Shown one piece after another: positions 1 to 8,007 of a DNA stretch of 64,000 nucleotides. Position numbers and translations under genes: made by a program. Source of the stretch: Heliobacterium mobile (GTDB lineage: Bacteria; Bacillota; Desulfitobacteriia; Heliobacteriales; Heliobacteriaceae); the NCBI RefSeq assembly GCF_009720735.1, contig NZ_WNKU01000001.1, forward strand, positions 420,441 through 484,440, given 5' to 3'. Each line of letters starts with the position of its first letter. Position 1 is the first letter of the stretch. Under the pieces are notes generated by a model that searched no databases, had not been told where the DNA came from, and worked only from the letters and a program-made list of their open reading frames with translations.

Positions 1-1
1 T

Positions 2-325
2 ATGGAGATCCTCCGGGCCAAGGCCGAACGGATGGAAGAAGAGGCCCGGAAAAAAGCAGCCGTACAGATTGCTATCGGCACATTGTCCTACAGTGAGTTG
101 GAAGCGGTGGAACACATCTTCTCTGAACTGGAAGGCAATGAGGGGTTGCTCGTGGCGTCGAAGATTGCCGACCGTGTCGGGATTACTCGTTCGGTTATTG
201 TCAACGCCTTGCGCAAGTTCGAAAGTGCCGGTGTGATTGAATCCAAATCCTTGGGCATGAAAGGCACTTACATTCGAATTTTGAACGATAATTTGATGGA
301 AGAGCTGGAAAAGCTTCGTCATTGA
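2..325 (+). CDS. codY: GTP-sensing transcriptional repressor CodY, C-terminal part
   Basis: This is the 3' end of codY; the gene begins left of the window, so the ATG at position 2 is only an internal methionine. The visible 107 residues are the linker helix and the winged helix-turn-helix domain, with the motif [20 protein letters not shown] matching the CodY recognition helix region, followed by the wing ([11 protein letters not shown]) and the usual charged C-terminus. CodY represses nutrient-limitation genes when GTP and branched-chain amino acids are plentiful. In many Bacillota codY lies directly upstream of flgB, as here, and it regulates motility in several species. The N-terminal GAF domain cannot be judged. 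Confidence 0.95.
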   Translation: MEILRAKAERMEEEARKKAAVQIAIGTLSYSELEAVEHIFSELEGNEGLLVASKIADRVGITRSVIVNALRKFESAGVIESKSLGMKGTYIRILNDNLMEELEKLRH

Positions 326-375
326 TCCTTCGATTATAGAGGTGCAGATAAGTATTAAAAGAATCATTTTTTAAT

Positions 376-417
376 AAAAAAGAAGGCGATCTGTCTCGAA
401 CAGAAGCCTTCTTTTTT
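376..417 (+). terminator. Rho-independent terminator after codY
   Basis: An A/T-flanked hairpin with arms AAAAAAGAAGGC (376-387) and GCCTTCTTTTTT (406-417) sits about 50 bases after the codY stop. The arms are perfectly complementary and end in a T run, so it looks like a complete intrinsic terminator that separates codY from the flagellar operon. Confidence 0.9.
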
Positions 418-513
418 GTCTTTTCCAAAGGGCAATTGCTTTTCTTATTTAAAGCGGCTGGAAAAGAGGATTTATCTGCGTGACAGCGAAGATAGAGAAG
501 CAGTAATGGACAT

Positions 514-541
514 GTGACCGAACAAAGGAATCAATGGTCAC
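514..541. promoter_or_regulatory. Inverted repeat in the flagellar operon leader
   Basis: The gap between the codY terminator and flgB (418-594) must hold the promoter of the flagellar operon. I could not pick a convincing -35/-10 pair. The only symmetric element I see is GTGACC (514-519) and GGTCAC (536-541) separated by 16 bases, about 55 bases before flgB. It may be a protein-binding site or chance. Confidence 0.25.
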
Positions 542-594
542 CGAAGATAAAAAGTTGAACAAACATGGATGGAAAAATCAAACGAGGTGAGCCC

Positions 595-999
595 ATGGCG
601 GGATTTTTAGACCTACCTACAGTTCGTATTTTGGAGCGTGGCCTTGATGCGTCTTCTCTACGCCATCAGGCTATATCAGACAACCTAGCCAATATTGATA
701 CGCCTGGTTATAAGCGCAAAGAAGTGGTTTTTGAGGACGAATTGGCTTCTGCCTTACGTGGAGACGGCTTTCAAGGCAAGCTAACCCACCCTAAGCATAT
801 CCCCTTGAGCTCTTCTTCGAACGCCAGTGCCAAAATGGTTACCCAAGAAGATCAAGAGTATCGCAATGATAAAAACAACGTAGATGTTGACAGAGAAATG
901 GCATTGTTGGCAAAGAATACCCTGTGGTATGATGGAATGGTCAGTCTGGCCTCGCAGAAATTGTCGACACTGAAAAGTACCATCCGGGAGGTGCGTTAA
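595..999 (+). CDS. flgB: Flagellar basal-body rod protein FlgB
   Basis: FlgB forms the proximal rod of the flagellar basal body. The protein (134 residues from this start, normal for the family) carries the rod/hook N-terminal signature around residues 20-35 (LRHQAISDNLANIDTPGYKR) and the C-terminal helical region shared by axial proteins. I chose ATG 595 because ACGAGGTGAG lies 5-10 bases before it; the in-frame ATG at 565 has no ribosome-binding site. First gene of the operon; flgC follows 3 bases after the stop. It is exported without a cleaved signal by the flagellar type III apparatus. Confidence 0.95.
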   Translation: MAGFLDLPTVRILERGLDASSLRHQAISDNLANIDTPGYKRKEVVFEDELASALRGDGFQGKLTHPKHIPLSSSSNASAKMVTQEDQEYRNDKNNVDVDREMALLAKNTLWYDGMVSLASQKLSTLKSTIREVR

Positions 1000-1002
1000 G
1001 CT

Positions 1003-1482
1003 ATGCGTTTTCTCAGTTCCATTGATACCAGCGCTTCCGGGTTGACAGCCCAGCGTTTTCGCATGGACATTATATCTAACAACTTAGCCAATGTGAATAC
1101 GACTCGCAGCGGCAATACCGATGCTGATGGTGTACTTCCCTACCGCCGTCAGGTACCTGTTTTTGCTGCTCGGGCGAATGAAGTAGATTCCTTTGCTTCT
1201 GCCTTATCGAAAGCCCAAGATGGACAGATGGCGACCGGCTCCGGCGTACGGGTCGTCGGAGTGGTCGACGATGAAGCTCCCTTTAAACTTGTTTACGATC
1301 CCCAGCACCCGGATGCGATGAAAACCGGCCCGCAGGCTGGCTATGTGCGTATGCCGAACGTGAACACCGTCACGGAAATGGTCGATATGATCTCGGCTAC
1401 CCGTGCTTACGAAGCTAACGTCACCGCTGTCAACGCAGCTAAATCAATGGCCATGAAAGCTTTGGAAATCGGTAAAGCCTAA
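1003..1482 (+). CDS. flgC: Flagellar basal-body rod protein FlgC
   Basis: FlgC is a proximal rod subunit that stacks with FlgB and FlgF/FlgG between the MS ring and the hook. The sequence shows the N-terminal axial motif (ASGLTAQRFRMDIISNNLANVNT, about residues 11-33) and the typical C-terminal MVDMISATRAYEANVTAVN block that forms the coiled-coil core of the rod. Length 159 is slightly above the common 140-150. The ribosome-binding site GGGAGGTG overlaps the end of flgB. The downstream gap to fliE is about 80 bases and carries no obvious terminator. Confidence 0.96.
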   Translation: MRFLSSIDTSASGLTAQRFRMDIISNNLANVNTTRSGNTDADGVLPYRRQVPVFAARANEVDSFASALSKAQDGQMATGSGVRVVGVVDDEAPFKLVYDPQHPDAMKTGPQAGYVRMPNVNTVTEMVDMISATRAYEANVTAVNAAKSMAMKALEIGKA

Positions 1483-1560
1483 TTAATTTAGTACTAAATA
1501 CCTAATCACTTTTTCCGTTTTGTCTGTTAAGATAGGTAGTGTATTTACGGAGGCGTTAAA

Positions 1561-1881
1561 ATGATGGAACTACCGGTCCGTTTCGAGCAGTTGCTTCCTT
1601 ATTCCACCAATACGAATAAAGGGAAGTTGGCTGCCGGAACCGAAGAGTCGAATACTTCCGGACAAAGTTTTTCCGCCATGCTTAAGGACGCTGTACAAGG
1701 TGTGAATACCGCTCAAAATGAGGCGGATAAAATGGCAGCGGAATTTGCTGCAGGCCGTTCTACCGATGTACATACCGTCATGCTCGCGACGGAAAAAGCC
1801 AATATCGCCATGCAGTTTACGATTCAAGTCCGCAACCAGGCGATGGAAGCATATCGTGAAATTATGAGAATGCAGGTCTAA
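1561..1881 (+). CDS. fliE: Flagellar hook-basal body complex protein FliE
   Basis: FliE is the small adaptor that joins the MS ring (FliF) to the rod. The 106-residue protein has the family pattern: a variable N-terminus, then GQSFSAMLKDAVQGVNTAQNEADKMAAEFAAG and a C-terminal helix with MLATEKANIAMQFTIQVRNQAMEAYREIMRMQV. GGAGGCG lies just before tandem ATG codons (1561 and 1564); either could be used. It lies between flgC and fliF, the usual order in Bacillota fla/che operons. Confidence 0.95.
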   Translation: MMELPVRFEQLLPYSTNTNKGKLAAGTEESNTSGQSFSAMLKDAVQGVNTAQNEADKMAAEFAAGRSTDVHTVMLATEKANIAMQFTIQVRNQAMEAYREIMRMQV

Positions 1882-1912
1882 TTTGCAAGGAACGGTGAAG
1901 GGCTGCTGAAAC

Positions 1913-3496
1913 ATGAATGATATGATAGAACGGTTGCGCAGCCAATTAAATGAGTTGATGGGTCGCTTTTCTCGCCAGCAAAAGATGATCATGGCGGGCG
2001 CTTTTGCAGCTATTCTAATCTCCTTAGTTGCTTTTGTCTATTTGGCTGGAAGGCCTGACTATGTGCCTCTGTTTACGAACCTTGAGCCGGCCGATGCAGG
2101 TGCCATTCGGGCGAAACTTCAGGAGGCAAAAGCGGACTTTACCGTTTCTGACGATGGGAAAACCATCATGGTCCCATCGAAAGACCAGGCTAATCTTCGA
2201 CTCGAAATGGCTGCTGCGAACCTTCCCAAGGGAACCGGTTGGGGATATGAGTCCTTTAACGAAAGCCGGTTTGGTGAAACCGAAAAAGAAAAAGATATTC
2301 GTCTAAAGGTGGCCACCGAAACCGAACTGGCCCGCACCCTCCAAAACATACCGGGTGTACAAAACGCTCGAGTGATGATCGTTCCGGCAGCGGATTCGTT
2401 GTTCAAAGATAAAGCGACCGATGCCACTGCTTCAGTCATGTTGATTTTGAAACCGTACACTGAATTGGAAGAAAAGCAAATCCGAGGCATAGTGCATTTG
2501 GTTTCACATAGCGTAAAACAATTAAAACCAGAAAATGTGACTGTCGTCGACAATTCGGGCAATGTCTTGTCGGAGGGATTATTTACCGCAACGGGGCCCG
2601 ATAAAATCAATGTAGACGGTCTGACTCGTGCTCAGATGCAGGCCAAAAAGGATTATGAAACCCACTTGGAACAAAAAGCCCAGGATATGCTGAACCGTGC
2701 CATGGGTGCCGGAAATGCTGTCGTAAAAGTGGCCACCGAATTAGACTTTTCTCAACAAGAGGTTACCGATACGCGATTAGGCAAACCGGTCCCAGTCTCA
2801 ACCCGTGAGACGACGGAAGCCGGGCAAGGCTCTACCGCTTCGGGTACTCCGGGGACAAGTGCGAATATACCGACGCAACAAACGACGAACAACGGAACGA
2901 GCAGTTATAATAAATCAGATAATATTGTCAATAACGAAATACCGAAAACGGAAACTCATACAGTAACACCTCCTGGCTCTGTAAAACGACTGAGTGTTTC
3001 CGTAATGGTGAACCGGACGTTGGAACCTGAACAGACGCAACAACTAGAAAAAGCGGTAGCCCAAGCTGTGGGGATCAAATACCCTGTTGAGCCAGTTGCG
3101 GTAGGTCAACAACCGCCCGCGCGGGTCGAACAAATCAGCGTCGTCGGGATACCTTTCGATCGTTCGGCTGTTGATGAGATGAATCGCCTGGCAGAGTCTG
3201 AAAAATCCTTTCAACGCTATTTGATGATTGGGGCCGCCGTTCTGGCCTTGGCTGCCATTATAGGAGCTGTCTTACTCGGCCGCAGGATGATGGCTCGTCG
3301 TAAGCCAGCCTCAGCACCGGAAGAAATCCCCTCTTTGGCCTTTGAAACACCTGTTCCTACTCCGCCGGAGTTGGAATTGACGCCGGAAGAAAAAGAAAAG
3401 TTGGCAATGCGTGAACAGATCGAGCAATTGACCGATTCTGATCCGGAAGCTATCGCTCGTGTATTGAAAACATGGCTAACAGACGACTCGAGGTGA
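1913..3496 (+). CDS. fliF: Flagellar MS-ring protein FliF
   Basis: FliF builds the membrane MS ring and the lower C ring attachment. The 527-residue protein has a first membrane segment at about residues 25-45, a secreted ring-building domain with YscJ/FliF motifs (YVPLFTNLEPADAGAI near residue 50), a low-complexity Ser/Thr/Asn-rich loop around 300-340, a second membrane segment near 434-457, and an acidic cytoplasmic tail that binds FliG. The length is typical. The start ATG 1913 has only a moderate ribosome-binding site (GAAGGG). The stop is 4 bases before fliG. Confidence 0.97.
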   Translation: MNDMIERLRSQLNELMGRFSRQQKMIMAGAFAAILISLVAFVYLAGRPDYVPLFTNLEPADAGAIRAKLQEAKADFTVSDDGKTIMVPSKDQANLRLEMAAANLPKGTGWGYESFNESRFGETEKEKDIRLKVATETELARTLQNIPGVQNARVMIVPAADSLFKDKATDATASVMLILKPYTELEEKQIRGIVHLVSHSVKQLKPENVTVVDNSGNVLSEGLFTATGPDKINVDGLTRAQMQAKKDYETHLEQKAQDMLNRAMGAGNAVVKVATELDFSQQEVTDTRLGKPVPVSTRETTEAGQGSTASGTPGTSANIPTQQTTNNGTSSYNKSDNIVNNEIPKTETHTVTPPGSVKRLSVSVMVNRTLEPEQTQQLEKAVAQAVGIKYPVEPVAVGQQPPARVEQISVVGIPFDRSAVDEMNRLAESEKSFQRYLMIGAAVLALAAIIGAVLLGRRMMARRKPASAPEEIPSLAFETPVPTPPELELTPEEKEKLAMREQIEQLTDSDPEAIARVLKTWLTDDSR

Positions 3497-3500
3497 TGTT

Positions 3501-4511
3501 GTGACTGCCAAATCGGCACTGTCTGGAAAACAAAAAGCGGCTATCTTGCTTATTTCCTTAGGCCCTGAGAAGTCGGCCAAGATCTTTAAGCATCTCAAGG
3601 AAGAAGAAATTGAGCAGATGACCCTCGAGATCGCCAATATCCGCAAAGTTTTACCTGAAAATCGCGATATAGTCTTTGATGAATTTCACCAGTTGTTCAT
3701 GGCGCAGGAGTATATAAACTCTGGTGGGATTGACTACGCCAAGGAAGTCTTGGAGAAGGCTTTGGGTCCGCAAAAGGCCGTTGAGATCATCAATCGGCTG
3801 ACCCAGTCGCTCCAAGTTCGTCCCTTTGAATTTATCCGACGAACTGATCCGGGGCAACTGCTTAACTTCATCCAATCGGAACACTCCCAGACGATTGCAC
3901 TCATTTTAGCTTATTTGAATGCGGATCAAGCTTCGATCATCATGTCAGCGCTCCCTCCGGAACGGCAGGCGGAAATCGCTCGTCGTATTGCCCTGATGGA
4001 CCGTACCTCTCCGGAAGTCATCCGCGAGGTGGAAATGGTTTTAGAGAGGAAATTATCCTCACTCGTTTCTCAAGAGCATACCAGTGCCGGCGGTCTCGAC
4101 ACTGTGGTAGACATGCTCAACCGGGTCGATCGCGGTACAGAAAAATCCATTATGGAAGCACTGGAGATTCAAGATCCTGAATTGGCAGAAGAGATCAAGA
4201 AACGCATGTTTGTCTTTGAAGATATTATCATGCTGGATGATCGCTCGATCCAGCAGGTCTTGCGGGAAGTGGATACGAAAGATTTGGCTCTCGCCCTCAA
4301 AGGTTCCAGCGAAGAAGTCGTTCAGAAAATCTTCAAAAACGTATCCAAACGAGCTGGTGAAATGCTGCGTGAAGATATGGAATTCATGGGCCCTGTCCGC
4401 CTCCGTGACGTAGAGGAAGCTCAACAACGGATTGTTAACGTAATACGCAAGCTGGAAGAAGCCGGTGAAATCGTCATTGCTCGCGGCGGAGGAGATGAAT
4501 TGATTGTCTAA
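3501..4511 (+). CDS. fliG: Flagellar motor switch protein FliG
   Basis: FliG is the rotor protein that couples MotA torque to the C ring. The 336-residue sequence starts at GTG 3501 behind GAGGTGATG and has the N-terminal FliF-binding domain (SGKQKAAILLISLGPEKSA), the middle domain with the EHSQTIALILAYL motif near residue 127, and the C-terminal torque domain with MFVFEDIIMLDDRSIQQVLREVD carrying the charged ridge. It is full length. It overlaps fliH by 8 bases, so the two are probably translationally coupled. Confidence 0.97.
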   Translation: MTAKSALSGKQKAAILLISLGPEKSAKIFKHLKEEEIEQMTLEIANIRKVLPENRDIVFDEFHQLFMAQEYINSGGIDYAKEVLEKALGPQKAVEIINRLTQSLQVRPFEFIRRTDPGQLLNFIQSEHSQTIALILAYLNADQASIIMSALPPERQAEIARRIALMDRTSPEVIREVEMVLERKLSSLVSQEHTSAGGLDTVVDMLNRVDRGTEKSIMEALEIQDPELAEEIKKRMFVFEDIIMLDDRSIQQVLREVDTKDLALALKGSSEEVVQKIFKNVSKRAGEMLREDMEFMGPVRLRDVEEAQQRIVNVIRKLEEAGEIVIARGGGDELIV

Positions 4512-5292
4512 GGTTATCAAGTCATCGATCCTTCGAACTAACTCGCCTAAAGTACTCGATATCCTTCCTGTTTCTTTCCTACCTCAGCAGATTCTTCCGG
4601 AGATAGAACCGGAGAAAACGGTCGATCCGGTTCAACTCGCTGAAGCTGAGGCGGAACGTATCATGGAAGAGACTCGCTTAGCTGTTCAAGATCTTTTAAA
4701 TATGGCAAAAGAGCAGGCTAATTCCATCCTTGCTGAAGCGCATCGACAAGCGGAAGAAATCACTTTTTTAGCAGGGCAGGAAGCAGAAACGCTTCGACGC
4801 TCAAAATCGGAACAAGGCTACCAAGAAGGTTACAGAAAAGCAATCGAACAAGCGCAGAGTCAAGCCGAAGCGATCATCAACGACGCTCATCATGAGGTGG
4901 AAACGGCAAGACAAGCTAAACTTACCTATATAAATAGCAAAGAACCAGAAATCGTCGAACTTTCTATCCAGATCGCTGAGAAAATCTTGCAATATGAAAT
5001 TGCCAATAAGCCCGATGTAGTGTTGAATATCGCTATGAACGCGATTAACAAAGTTCGAGACATGAGCGCCGTTGTATTAAAAGTTCATCCTCAAGATTAT
5101 CCACTCGTTCAAACGGCCAAACCGGAATTGATGCGCTTGATCAAAGGGTTGCGTACGTTGACGGTGGAAATGGATGAAACAGTTGATCGCGGCGGCTGTA
5201 TTATCGATACCAGCCACGGCTATGTAGACGCACGGATAGAGGCGCAGTTGGAAGAAGTCTCAAGAGTGATACGTGAAGTCATGCACAGCTAG
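4504..5292 (+). CDS. fliH: Flagellar export ATPase regulator FliH
   Basis: FliH is the peripheral stator-like partner that inhibits and positions the FliI ATPase at the export gate. The 262-residue protein is rich in Glu, Gln and Ala between residues 40 and 150, consistent with the long coiled coil of the family, followed by the C-terminal domain (VELSIQIAEKILQYEI, then DRGGCIIDTSHGYVDARIEAQLEE) typical of FliH/YscL. It starts at TTG 4504 inside the end of fliG, with GGCGGAGGAG upstream. fliI follows after 12 bases. Confidence 0.92.
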   Translation: MSKVIKSSILRTNSPKVLDILPVSFLPQQILPEIEPEKTVDPVQLAEAEAERIMEETRLAVQDLLNMAKEQANSILAEAHRQAEEITFLAGQEAETLRRSKSEQGYQEGYRKAIEQAQSQAEAIINDAHHEVETARQAKLTYINSKEPEIVELSIQIAEKILQYEIANKPDVVLNIAMNAINKVRDMSAVVLKVHPQDYPLVQTAKPELMRLIKGLRTLTVEMDETVDRGGCIIDTSHGYVDARIEAQLEEVSRVIREVMHS

Positions 5293-5304
5293 GGGAATGG
5301 CGCA

Positions 5305-6606
5305 ATGCAAAAGTACATGCAAGCGATACGCAACATGGACCCGGTGCGCATGAACGGGAAAGTATCCCAAGTCATCGGACTCGTCGTCCAATCGGATGGT
5401 CCCAGCGCCAACTTGGGAGAATTGTGCCTCGTTTCTACGCAATCGAAAACCGAGTGGGTTCGAGCTGAAGTGGTTGGCTTTCGGGAAAAAAAGACCTTGC
5501 TTATGCCCCTGGGAAACATGGCCGGTATAGGTCCAGGATCTCAAGTCTTAGCCACAGGCGATGAATTAAAAATTCCTGTCGGCTATCCCCTGCTCGGTCG
5601 AATACTCGACGGATTGGGTAACCCGATGGATGGATTAGGCCCTGTTCCTGTCGATGAAACTTATCCACTCGTAGCAGATCCTCCGAATCCTCTGACCCGT
5701 CAGCGGATTCGACAGTCCCTTTCTTTGGGAGTAAAAGCGATGGACGGCCTTTTGACTTGTGGCAAAGGTCAGCGGATGGGGATCTTCGCCGGTTCGGGTG
5801 TCGGAAAAAGTACTTTATTGGGGATGATCGCCCGGAACACGACGGCCGACATAAACGTCATCGGTTTAATTGGTGAACGGGGGCGAGAAGTCCGAGAGTT
5901 TATCGAAAAAGATCTAGGGCCCGAGGGGTTAGCTCGGTCAGTAATCGTCGTGGCTACATCAGATCAACCAGCGCTCGTGCGGTTAAAAGGAGCTCTTGTG
6001 GCGACCGCTATTGCCGAGTACTTCCGAGATCAAGGCAAAGATGTGATGCTGATGATGGACTCGGTGACTCGCTTTGCCATGGCTCAACGGGAAGTTGGGT
6101 TGGCCGTAGGGGAACCACCAGCGACACGTGGATATACGCCTTCCGTTTTCGCCCTTCTGCCCAAGCTGCTGGAACGTTCCGGTACATCTCACAACGGAAC
6201 CATCACGGGGCTGTACACAGTGTTGGTGGACGGTGATGACATGAATGAACCAATTGCCGATGCCGTTCGTGGGATCTTAGATGGGCATGTCATCCTTTCC
6301 AGAGATTTGGCCGCCCAAAACCATTATCCAGCCATCGATGTGCTCAGTAGTGTAAGCCGTGTTATGATCGAGTTGATCGAACCGGAACACCGCGACGTGG
6401 CCGCCCAATTGCGTCAAGTATTAGCTACATACCGGGAAGCTAAAGACTTGATCGATATCGGAGCCTATCAACGAGGGGCCAACCCGCGAATCGACTATGC
6501 CCTAAATAAGATCGAAGCCTGTCGCACTTTTTTACGTCAGGATATTTATGAATCAGTGCCTTTTAGAGAATCGGTCCAGCAGATTAAGGATATCTTTGCC
6601 CGATGA
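5305..6606 (+). CDS. fliI: Flagellum-specific ATP synthase FliI
   Basis: FliI is the hexameric ATPase of the flagellar type III export apparatus, related to the F1 beta subunit. Visible motifs are the P-loop GSGVGKST near residue 162, the Walker B and switch region around residue 246 (VMLMMDSVTRFAMAQREVG), and the family sequence PPATRGYTPSVFALLPKLLER. Length 433 is normal. It lies between fliH and fliJ, its direct partners, and its stop codon overlaps the fliJ start by 4 bases. Confidence 0.97.
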   Translation: MQKYMQAIRNMDPVRMNGKVSQVIGLVVQSDGPSANLGELCLVSTQSKTEWVRAEVVGFREKKTLLMPLGNMAGIGPGSQVLATGDELKIPVGYPLLGRILDGLGNPMDGLGPVPVDETYPLVADPPNPLTRQRIRQSLSLGVKAMDGLLTCGKGQRMGIFAGSGVGKSTLLGMIARNTTADINVIGLIGERGREVREFIEKDLGPEGLARSVIVVATSDQPALVRLKGALVATAIAEYFRDQGKDVMLMMDSVTRFAMAQREVGLAVGEPPATRGYTPSVFALLPKLLERSGTSHNGTITGLYTVLVDGDDMNEPIADAVRGILDGHVILSRDLAAQNHYPAIDVLSSVSRVMIELIEPEHRDVAAQLRQVLATYREAKDLIDIGAYQRGANPRIDYALNKIEACRTFLRQDIYESVPFRESVQQIKDIFAR

Positions 6607-7057
6607 AACCCTTTCGATTTAAGTTACAAGCAGCTTTGAGCCTAAAGTTGCGTCAAGAGGATATACTCAAGGGAGATTTGCAGCGGCAACAAAAAGCCAT
6701 TGAAGCTTTAGAGGATGAGCTGCGGGAAACGCGAAAAAAATGGCGGAAGCTATCGATAATATTCGCCCCACTCCTGGAGATGTTTTTGACGTAGAAGCGA
6801 GGCTTTTTTTTAATCAATTCTGGCTTAAACTCAAGTCAACAGAGAACCGTCAGATTTCGGAAATTGAATCGGCACGGGAAAGTCTCGCCAAGTTACGGCA
6901 GCAATTGATGGAAACAATGCGCGAACGCAAAATACTAGAAAAGTTGCGAGAAAAACACCTAGCCGATTATCAACGTGAGCTTCTGAGGGAAGAACAAAAA
7001 CTCCTTGATGAAATGGCACTCAGTCGATACATTCGCAATGAAAATACACAGGGATAG
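6603..7057 (+). CDS. fliJ: Flagellar export chaperone FliJ, reading frame broken at an A7 run
   Basis: FliJ is the coiled-coil chaperone-escort protein that acts as the central stalk of the FliI hexamer. The reading frame opened at 6603 (MKPFRFKLQAALSLKLRQE) is typical FliJ but stops at 6794. The matching C-terminal coiled coil continues in the -1 frame from the ATG at 6740 to 7057. Joining the two parts at the A run 6734-6740 gives about 151 residues, the usual FliJ size. The run lies as A-AAA-AAA in the upstream frame, the shape of a slippery -1 heptamer. It may be programmed slippage, a real mutation, or a missing A in the read. The second part has no good ribosome-binding site. Confidence 0.8.
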
Positions 7058-7068
7058 GGGGGGAGAAA

Positions 7069-7920
7069 GTGCCTGAAAAGCTAGGTAGTCAGGAAAAACA
7101 AGGGATGTCCAATCTGAAACTGTTTTTCATTTTGGCCGTACCTGTTATGCTTCTAGCTGCCTTGGCGGCGGCACAGACTGTCGGAGCCGTCGATATCATC
7201 CCTTACCTCCGTCAAATCCCTGTTGTGGGAACGATGATACCTAAGAGTGATCCTGCGAAGCAAGGTTCCCAGCAAACCTTGGAAGAAGCTCGTATCGCCC
7301 GACTAGAAGCGGAAAAAGCTGACTTGGATGCGAAATTGACGGAAGTACAATCTAAAGCAACAACCCCGGTTCCCCAAGACAGCCAGGTTTTGAAAGAAAA
7401 AGCCGATTTGGAGAAACAAGTAGCAGACTTAAAAAATCAAATTGATAAAGAAAACCACGTAAAATTAGACACACAAAAACTAGCTGAGCGCCTTTCTGCT
7501 ATGAAACCGGCGAGTGCCGCCAAAATTATGGAGAACTTACCTGACGATACCGTGAACAGCTTACTCAATCAAATGGACATAGACGTAGCCGCAAAAATAA
7601 CAGCTGCTTTAGATCCTGTTCGTGCGGCCCGATTGACGATGCCAACGGGTGGTGAAGATCAAGAGACACGCCAAAAAGCTGATGCTGATCTAAAGCGAAG
7701 TCAACTGTCCAAAGCCAACTATCAAAACATCGGCAAGTCCTTAGCTGCCATGAAGGTGGAAGATGCTGCTGCCGTCATCGAACAACTGCCCGATGACATC
7801 AGCGTCTCGATCCTTTGCGAAATGGATCAAACGGCTACCGGAAAGATACTATCCGAACTGGCTTCCATCAATCCGGAACGAGCAGCTCGCCTCGTTGCTT
7901 TAATGGGGCGGACCGTATAA
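7069..7920 (+). CDS. MotE-type flagellar protein (YlxF position) with two MgtE-N-like repeats
   Basis: The 283-residue protein has one N-terminal membrane segment (about residues 17-36), a Glu/Lys/Ala coiled coil (about 65-130), and two copies of a helical module related to the MgtE N-terminal domain: LSAMKPASAAKIMENLPDD...LDPVRAARL and LAAMKVEDAAAVIEQLPDD...INPERAARL. Proteins of this build lie between fliJ and fliK in Bacillota and Proteobacteria; MotE in rhizobia is a periplasmic chaperone for the stator partner MotC, and YlxF in Bacillus has no firm role. Start GTG 7069 follows GGGGGGGAG. Function here is inferred from position and domain build only. Confidence 0.8.
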   Translation: MPEKLGSQEKQGMSNLKLFFILAVPVMLLAALAAAQTVGAVDIIPYLRQIPVVGTMIPKSDPAKQGSQQTLEEARIARLEAEKADLDAKLTEVQSKATTPVPQDSQVLKEKADLEKQVADLKNQIDKENHVKLDTQKLAERLSAMKPASAAKIMENLPDDTVNSLLNQMDIDVAAKITAALDPVRAARLTMPTGGEDQETRQKADADLKRSQLSKANYQNIGKSLAAMKVEDAAAVIEQLPDDISVSILCEMDQTATGKILSELASINPERAARLVALMGRTV

Positions 7921-8007
7921 TATCCTTTCTGTTTCATTCGAAAGGGGGGATGCCAGTAAGCCCTAAGCAGAATTGGTCATGGAAAGAGAACTCAGGGAGG
8001 TGAAGCT

